Below, piece after piece: positions 6,600 through 10,035 of a stretch of 10,035 nucleotides of DNA (positions within the stretch are counted from its first letter, which is position 1; each line of letters opens with the position of its first letter). Made by a program: the position numbers and the translations under genes. The notes under the pieces were generated by a model. The model was given only the letters and a program-made list of their open reading frames with translations. It made no database searches and was not told where the DNA came from. The stretch comes from QPIN01 sp964472945. Lineage in GTDB: Bacteria; Pseudomonadota; Gammaproteobacteria; Methylococcales; Methylomonadaceae. The stretch is from NCBI GenBank assembly GCA_964472945.1, contig CAYYNM010000126.1, positions 1-10,035 on the forward strand, read 5' to 3'.

Positions 6600-6959
6600 A
6601 TGACATATTACAATGAAAAAGGATTAAAAAGATTTATCAATGCCATTTTATTTTCTTTTGCCGGGTTTAAAGCGACCTGGATACATGAAGAGGCATTTAG
6701 ACAAGAGGTTTTAGCTTTTATTATTACTGTACCGTTAGCATTTTGGCTAACAAATAATAATATTGAGCGTGTTTTATTGATTGCTTCTGTTGTGTTGGTT
6801 ATGATTGTAGAGTTGCTGAACTCTGCTGTTGAGGCTGTGGTTGATAGAGTCGGTGTTGAATACCATGAGCTGGCAGGCAGAGCCAAAGATATTGGTTCGG
6901 CAGCAGTAATGCTGTCAATAATGCTAGCAATAGCAACCTGGATATTAATTTTAGTTTAA
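6600..6959 (+). CDS. dgkA: Diacylglycerol kinase, integral membrane
   Basis: This encodes 119 residues, against about 122 in E. coli. DgkA is a small trimeric inner-membrane enzyme that phosphorylates diacylglycerol with ATP to phosphatidic acid, recycling lipid released by envelope glucan and lipopolysaccharide modification. Three hydrophobic helices are visible (about 37-50, 56-75, 98-118) after an amphipathic N-terminal part. Active-site residues by family alignment are E30 and E36 (HEEAFRQE), E71, N74 and E78 (ELLNSAVEAVVDR), and K96, D97 (AKDIGSAAV). All are present, so the enzyme should be active. ATG 6600 lies six bases after the gcvH stop, with GAGG (6585-6588) inside the gcvH end and AAGG just before the start. 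Translation is probably coupled. Confidence 0.96.
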   Translation: MTYYNEKGLKRFINAILFSFAGFKATWIHEEAFRQEVLAFIITVPLAFWLTNNNIERVLLIASVVLVMIVELLNSAVEAVVDRVGVEYHELAGRAKDIGSAAVMLSIMLAIATWILILV

Positions 6960-6969
6960 GAGGAACAAA

Positions 6970-7902
6970 ATGAGTGCATTAATCTGTGGGTCTATGGCTT
7001 ACGATACTATCATGGTTTTTCATGATAAATTTAAACATCATATCTTGCCAGAAAAAGTCCACATGCTAAATGTTTCTTTTTTGGTCCCTACGATTCGTCG
7101 AGAATTTGGGGGCTGTGCAGGGAATATTGCTTACAACTTAAATCTTTTAGGAGAGAGGCCTGCCATTATGGCAACGGTAGGGCATGATTTTGAACCGTAT
7201 GCCCAATGGTTAAATAGTTGTAAAATTTCTACACAATATATCAAAACTATGGATAGTGAATATACAGGCCAAGCGTATATTACAACGGATGAAGATGATA
7301 ACCAGATTACTGCATTTCATCCAGGAGCGATGAACTTTTCGCATGAAAATTCAGTAGTAGATGCCGAAAATATAACGATAGGTATTGTTTCACCTGATGG
7401 CAAAGAAGGTATGCAAGTACATGCTAAAGAATTTGTTGAACAAGCTATTCCCTTTATTTTCGATCCAGGCCAAGGTATGCCGATGTTTGATGGTGAAGAG
7501 TTACTTGAACTTTTGGATCTAGCAACATATGCAACATTTAATGATTATGAATCTGAGTTAATGCAAGAGCGTACAGGGTTATCATTAGAGCAAATAGCTA
7601 AAAAGGTTGATGCTTTAATTATAACGATGGGTGGCAAGGGGTCTAAAATTTATACCGCTGGAAAATGTATTAACATCCCTTCGGCAAAAGCCAAAGAATT
7701 AGCAGACCCAACCGGCTGCGGTGACGCATACCGAGCTGGCCTATTGTATGGAATCATCAATGAATATGATTGGGAAATAACAGGTCGAATTGCCTCCTTA
7801 TTAGGAACCATCAAAATAGAGCATCATGGTACTCAGAACCATAAATTTACCATGGACTCTTTTAAAGTACGTTATCAAGAGAGTTTTGCTAGCTCGTTTT
7901 AA
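6970..7902 (+). CDS. PfkB-family kinase, adenosine kinase type
   Basis: This encodes 310 residues. The sequence follows the mycobacterial-type adenosine kinase closely: CGSMAYDTIM near the start, ILPEKVHMLNVSFLVP (25-40), FHPGAM (116-121). It should phosphorylate adenosine to AMP in purine salvage in the cytosol; another ribonucleoside or sugar cannot be excluded. PfkB signature 1 is GGCAGNIAYN (47-56). The Mg-binding NxxE motif is FNDYE (N191, E194). Signature 2 is DPTGCGDAYRAG (246-257), with D252 as catalytic base and GCGD forming the anion hole. MGGKGSKIY (220-228) is the nucleotide-binding loop. ATG 6970 is preceded by GAGGA (6960-6964) at five bases, a strong site, and the gap to dgkA is 10 bases, so this is the third gene of one operon. 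Confidence 0.9.
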   Translation: MSALICGSMAYDTIMVFHDKFKHHILPEKVHMLNVSFLVPTIRREFGGCAGNIAYNLNLLGERPAIMATVGHDFEPYAQWLNSCKISTQYIKTMDSEYTGQAYITTDEDDNQITAFHPGAMNFSHENSVVDAENITIGIVSPDGKEGMQVHAKEFVEQAIPFIFDPGQGMPMFDGEELLELLDLATYATFNDYESELMQERTGLSLEQIAKKVDALIITMGGKGSKIYTAGKCINIPSAKAKELADPTGCGDAYRAGLLYGIINEYDWEITGRIASLLGTIKIEHHGTQNHKFTMDSFKVRYQESFASSF

Positions 7903-7915
7903 AATTTTATTGAAT

Positions 7916-7975
7916 GTAGAGCGGACTTCAGTCCGCAAATAACATATCTTACAGCGGACTGAAGTCCGCTTCTAC
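7916..7975. repeat. Inverted pair of REP elements (BIME-like), family A
   Basis: The arms 7916-7936 and 7954-7975 are perfect inverted copies except for one extra A in the right arm, around a 17-base spacer. Each begins GTAGA on its own strand and carries GCGGACTTCAGTCCGC, whose ends pair in a 7-bp stem with a 2-base turn. The GTAG-plus-hairpin design and inverted pairing are those of RAYT-mobilised REPs. It fills most of the 88-base gap between the adenosine kinase gene and mazG. It could end transcription poorly (no T-run), stabilise the upstream mRNA 3' end, or do nothing. A decayed single copy lies at 163-183. Confidence 0.9.
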
Positions 7976-7990
7976 CTCAGGTTTTATTCC

Positions 7991-8800
7991 TTGAATTTAA
8001 AAAACACAGAAAAACTACTTTCTATTATGGCGCATTTACGCCATCCAGAAAAAGGCTGTCCCTGGGATTTAAAGCAGGATTTTAATAGTTTAATTCCTTA
8101 CACTATTGAGGAGGCTTATGAAGTGGCTGATGCTATTGAAAGAAATGACCTGGACGATTTACGTTTAGAATTGGGCGACCTTTTATTGCAAGTCGTTTTT
8201 CATTCACAAATAGCCGAAGAGCAAGGTTTGTTTGATTTTGAACAAGTTGCTGAAGCCATTACTGAAAAACTGATAAGTCGGCACCCTCATGTTTTTGACG
8301 GTGTAAAGTACAACAGTGATGAAGAGCGGCAAAAAGCTTGGGATGAAGCTAAAGTAACAGAAAGGCAGTTAAAAGGTAAGCAAGCAGAAAATGAAAGTGT
8401 ATTGGCTGGGGTTGCTATTAACCTTCCTGCTTTAGTTCAGTGTGAAAAAATTCAGAATAAAGCCGCAAGTCATGGTTTTGATTGGCCAGAAGTTGAACCC
8501 GTTTTTGATAAAGTGATGGAAGAGCTTGAAGAAGTAAAAGAGGCTTGGGAACAGCAAGATCAGCCACATATTCAAGAAGAAGTTGGTGATTTATTACTGG
8601 TAGTCGTTAATTTAGCCAGACATTTAAAAGTAAACCCAGAAGTAGCTTTAAAACAAGCAACAAAAAAATTTACCAGGCGTTTTAACTATATTGAAGAGCA
8701 GGTTGAACTCTCTGGACGAAGTTTACAAGACTGTGAGTTGGCTGAGTTAGATGCTTTTTGGGATAAGGCTAAAAAAGAGCTTAAAGGTAAGGAAACTTAA
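7991..8800 (+). CDS. mazG: Nucleoside triphosphate pyrophosphohydrolase MazG
   Basis: This encodes 269 residues (263 in E. coli). MazG hydrolyses NTPs and dNTPs to the monophosphate and pyrophosphate, clearing non-canonical nucleotides and lowering ppGpp under starvation in E. coli. Both halves of the tandem all-alpha NTP-PPase fold are present: EEAYEVADAI (40-49) with ELGD (60-63), and EELEEVKEAW (177-186) with EEVGDLLL (196-203). These are the two acidic Mg-binding sets. RHPEKGCPWD (17-26) and RHPHVF (97-102) are further family marks. I choose TTG 7991 because E. coli MazG also begins about 10 residues before the IMxxLRxPExGCPWD block. The next ATG (8027) would cut that helix. TCAGG (7977-7981) is its likely Shine-Dalgarno sequence and directly abuts the REP pair. 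Confidence 0.95.
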   Translation: MNLKNTEKLLSIMAHLRHPEKGCPWDLKQDFNSLIPYTIEEAYEVADAIERNDLDDLRLELGDLLLQVVFHSQIAEEQGLFDFEQVAEAITEKLISRHPHVFDGVKYNSDEERQKAWDEAKVTERQLKGKQAENESVLAGVAINLPALVQCEKIQNKAASHGFDWPEVEPVFDKVMEELEEVKEAWEQQDQPHIQEEVGDLLLVVVNLARHLKVNPEVALKQATKKFTRRFNYIEEQVELSGRSLQDCELAELDAFWDKAKKELKGKET

Positions 8801-8815
8801 AGTAATCGGAGAACC

Positions 8816-8828
8816 AAGGGGTGTGCGG
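8816..8828 (+). repeat. Left copy of an imperfect inverted repeat around the gap
   Basis: AAGGGGTGTGCGG here is matched at 11 of 13 bases by the reverse complement of 9004-9016 (AAGGGGTGGGCAG). Together the two copies bracket the direct repeats and the N run, as the ends of an inserted element would. Thirteen bases with two mismatches could be chance. Confidence 0.35.
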
Positions 8829-8831
8829 CCG

Positions 8832-8861
8832 AGTTTCAAGGGGTCAGCCAGCTTGATTCTA
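8832..8861 (+). repeat. Left copy of a 30-base direct repeat at the gap edge
   Basis: This 30-base string (begins AGTTTCAAGGGGTCAGCC, ends TTGATTCTA) is repeated without a mismatch at 8962-8991, on the other side of the N run. GGGGTCAG strings are common upstream of some REP-associated transposase genes, so a small dispersed element is possible. Alternatively, both contigs may simply end in the same repeat where the assembly broke. Confidence 0.8.
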
Positions 8862-8961
8862 NNNNNNNNNNNNNNNNNNNNNNNNNNNNNNNNNNNNNNN
8901 NNNNNNNNNNNNNNNNNNNNNNNNNNNNNNNNNNNNNNNNNNNNNNNNNNNNNNNNNNNNN
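8862..8961. other. Assembly gap (100 N)
   Basis: Exactly 100 N bases, a conventional filler for a gap of unknown length. Nothing can be read here, and open frames crossing it are artefacts. Its perfect direct-repeat edges say that a repeated sequence broke the assembly. The true content could be nothing more than one overlap copy, or a whole mobile element. Confidence 0.98.
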
Positions 8962-8991
8962 AGTTTCAAGGGGTCAGCCAGCTTGATTCTA
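8962..8991 (+). repeat. Right copy of the 30-base direct repeat at the gap edge
   Basis: This is identical over 30 bases to 8832-8861 and starts immediately after the last N. The sequence beyond it (from 8992) differs from the sequence before the left copy, so this is a unique-repeat-gap-repeat-unique arrangement. Confidence 0.8.
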
Positions 8992-9003
8992 CACTATTTA
9001 TTA

Positions 9004-9016
9004 CTGCCCACCCCTT
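9004..9016 (-). repeat. Right copy of the imperfect inverted repeat around the gap
   Basis: CTGCCCACCCCTT is the inverted counterpart of 8816-8828, with two mismatches. The remainder of 9017-9091 holds no gene or clear structure; it is the 3' flank of the minus-strand membrane protein gene. Confidence 0.35.
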
Positions 9017-9091
9017 TATTACTATTCAAATGGCATTTGTTGGTGAAAGAATTGGTGGGGGAGAGTAGTTAGGAGTTACCTAAGTTTTCTG

Positions 9092-9826
9092 TTAACTAAT
9101 TTTGAAACCATACCAATTTTTGACATACATATACTTCCGAATTGGTGTTTTTATGACCAACAGCAGTAAACCAATTGAGTACAAGCACCAGACAGCAGCC
9201 CATTCATTCATATTACTGGTTGTCAGAAATGATAACAACGGCCCACTAATCAGATGATAAAGAACTAGCCGCCAACACCCGTATAATAATGGCAGCAGAA
9301 ATGCAGCATAGGCATAGGAACTTGCCATGGCAAAGTTACCACTGGCAGGAATTTGCCAGGCTATATGCCAATCCCCAGATGTAGAACAGATTTGTGGTCC
9401 GCAAAAGGGCATTTTAAATTTAGTTTCAGGCATTAGAAGCAAATGATAAGTTTTGTTATAACAATAACTGGTCCACTCGAATGGATAAATGCGTATCAAA
9501 AAAAGGATAGCCGTAATAAAGCAAAGTGTATAGACGAAGGGACTGATGCGCTGGCGTAAACTTTTCGGAATAAAATGCATGCAAACAGCATTAATAAAAA
9601 TAGGCTGAAAGGCAATATGTATATAACCAAGAAGTGTTGCAACCTGATTTTTGGGATTGAAACATTCATCAATGACTGTGTAGGTATAAGCCTGCAAAAG
9701 TTCCATTAGAGAAAAGTAGGCCAATGTCGCACACAGCACTTTTGATTCCCCTTTGGCATAAAAATAGGCAGTACTGATAAGTCCAGTGGCTGCCAAAGCG
9801 GCAGATGCCTCTCCACTCCAACACAT
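9092..9826 (-). CDS. Polytopic membrane protein of DUF5765 type (MCWS N-terminus)
   Basis: This encodes 244 residues. The protein begins MCWSGEASAALAATG, the hallmark N-terminus of an uncharacterised membrane family I recall as DUF5765. Hydrophobic segments lie at about 6-24, 29-50, 62-83, 95-113, 168-187 and 206-226, perhaps seven in all. MELLQAYTYTVID (41-53) and GYIHIAFQPIFIN (67-79) are polar, conserved-looking helix motifs. FCGPQICS and GDWHIAWQIP (141-160) lie in a loop with two cysteines. The arrangement suggests a buried polar site, but no reaction is known. ATG 9826 is backed by a strong GGAGGAG (9835-9829) just two bases away, an unusually tight and strong ribosome site for this window. 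It is a single gene, convergent with mazG across the assembly gap. The exact DUF number is from memory. Confidence 0.82.
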   Translation of the reverse strand: MCWSGEASAALAATGLISTAYFYAKGESKVLCATLAYFSLMELLQAYTYTVIDECFNPKNQVATLLGYIHIAFQPIFINAVCMHFIPKSLRQRISPFVYTLCFITAILFLIRIYPFEWTSYCYNKTYHLLLMPETKFKMPFCGPQICSTSGDWHIAWQIPASGNFAMASSYAYAAFLLPLLYGCWRLVLYHLISGPLLSFLTTSNMNEWAAVWCLYSIGLLLLVIKTPIRKYMYVKNWYGFKIS

Positions 9827-9849
9827 AACTCCTCCATATTTATAGTAAT

Positions 9850-9865
9850 GCGATTGTCATATCGC
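9850..9865. promoter_or_regulatory. Small inverted repeat upstream of the MCWS gene
   Basis: GCGAT and ATCGC form a perfect 5-bp inverted repeat around TGTCAT, 24-39 bases upstream of the start at 9826. It could be an operator or part of a leader hairpin. It is too short to exclude chance. Confidence 0.2.
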
Positions 9866-9911
9866 TTTGTGCATGAAAAATAAGTTTCTATTTTAAAGGA
9901 GAGACGGCATT

Positions 9912-10035
9912 TTGTCGAAAGGTACTGTTTGGCCATCACGGCGAAACCGCTCTAAAAAACTGATTTTACAAGTTAGATTTTGCGTTTTTTTGAATTTTCA
10001 GTCATTCTCAGGTAATCAAACACCCTTCGTACATT
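9912..10035 (+). other. Unresolved end region with a doubtful partial open frame
   Basis: A plus-strand frame from TTG 9912 stays open to the window edge (41 codons), beginning as MSKGTVWPSRRNRSKKL, with GGAG (9898-9901) ten bases upstream. The peptide resembles no family I know, and 41 open codons are not rare by chance. The opposite strand reads DYLRMTENSKKRKI, the kind of peptide produced by translating dispersed repeats. I regard this stretch as non-coding or repeat-derived. Confidence 0.2.

Noticed and set aside
6608..6886. Minus-strand frame of 92 codons opposite dgkA
   Set aside because: dgkA is certain on the plus strand, and the Ser/Thr/Asn-rich peptide is typical of antisense translation.
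8751..9068. Plus-strand open frame of 105 codons running through the N run
   Set aside because: About a third of it is unknown bases, it starts inside mazG in another frame, and it contains the direct repeat twice. It is an artefact of the gap.
9706..9939. Minus-strand open frame of 77 codons overlapping the start of the MCWS gene
   Set aside because: It overlaps the far better supported gene in another frame and its peptide is unlike any protein I know.
9840..10035. Possible riboswitch or structured leader upstream of the MCWS gene
   Set aside because: I looked for c-di-GMP and other common riboswitch cores in the minus-strand leader and found no conserved set of motifs, only short stems.
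1..10035. CRISPR array, tRNA or rRNA
   Set aside because: No regularly spaced direct repeats, no tRNA-like TTCGA arm with matching acceptor, and no rRNA-like sequence was seen on either strand.

Overview
The window looks like chromosomal DNA of an AT-rich gammaproteobacterium. The protein sequences (GcvH, DgkA, a mycobacterial-type adenosine kinase beside MazG, and an RND pump with its adaptor) and the many short palindromic REP-type repeats suggest a Methylococcales-like or related lineage. That placement rests on general resemblance, not on a marker gene. A run of 100 N (8862-8961) shows that the sequence is a scaffold with one unresolved join.

Layout. (1) 1-457 is repeat-rich: a possible terminator hairpin, a single REP copy (163-183), an inverted REP pair (213-289), and a relE/parE-type toxin whose 5' third is missing exactly where the REP pair ends. 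(2) 494-1483 holds three same-strand small genes of unknown function: a basic 90-residue protein, a 41-codon frame that seems to need an ATT start, and a 184-residue protein with an eight-cysteine zinc-finger-like head. A convergent minus-strand gene (1581-1811) encodes a four-cysteine ribbon fused to one membrane helix. (3) 1916-6082 is a minus-strand two-gene operon for an RND efflux pump: periplasmic adaptor first, then the 1031-residue inner-membrane permease. A TATAAT box lies upstream, and a possible AT-rich terminator follows the permease. (4) 6210-8800 runs the other way: gcvH, dgkA and an adenosine-kinase-type PfkB gene are packed with gaps of 6 and 10 bases. An 88-base gap containing a second inverted REP pair follows, then mazG with a TTG start. 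(5) 8801-9091 has no gene. It holds the assembly gap, flanked by a perfect 30-base direct repeat and an outer imperfect 13-base inverted repeat. (6) 9092-9826 (minus) encodes a polytopic membrane protein beginning MCWS, of the DUF5765 type. The last 209 bases have no convincing gene.

How the genes fit together. The RND pair should form an inner-membrane/periplasmic pump that needs an outer-membrane channel encoded elsewhere. GcvH (one-carbon metabolism), DgkA (lipid recycling), adenosine kinase (purine salvage) and MazG (nucleotide clean-up) are housekeeping functions, probably co-transcribed at least as far as the kinase. No clearly new defence or mobile system is visible. The most unusual points are the toxin relic joined to a REP pair, the ATT-start mini-gene in a cluster of unknown genes, and an RND permease that appears to lack the copper-binding methionines of CusA.
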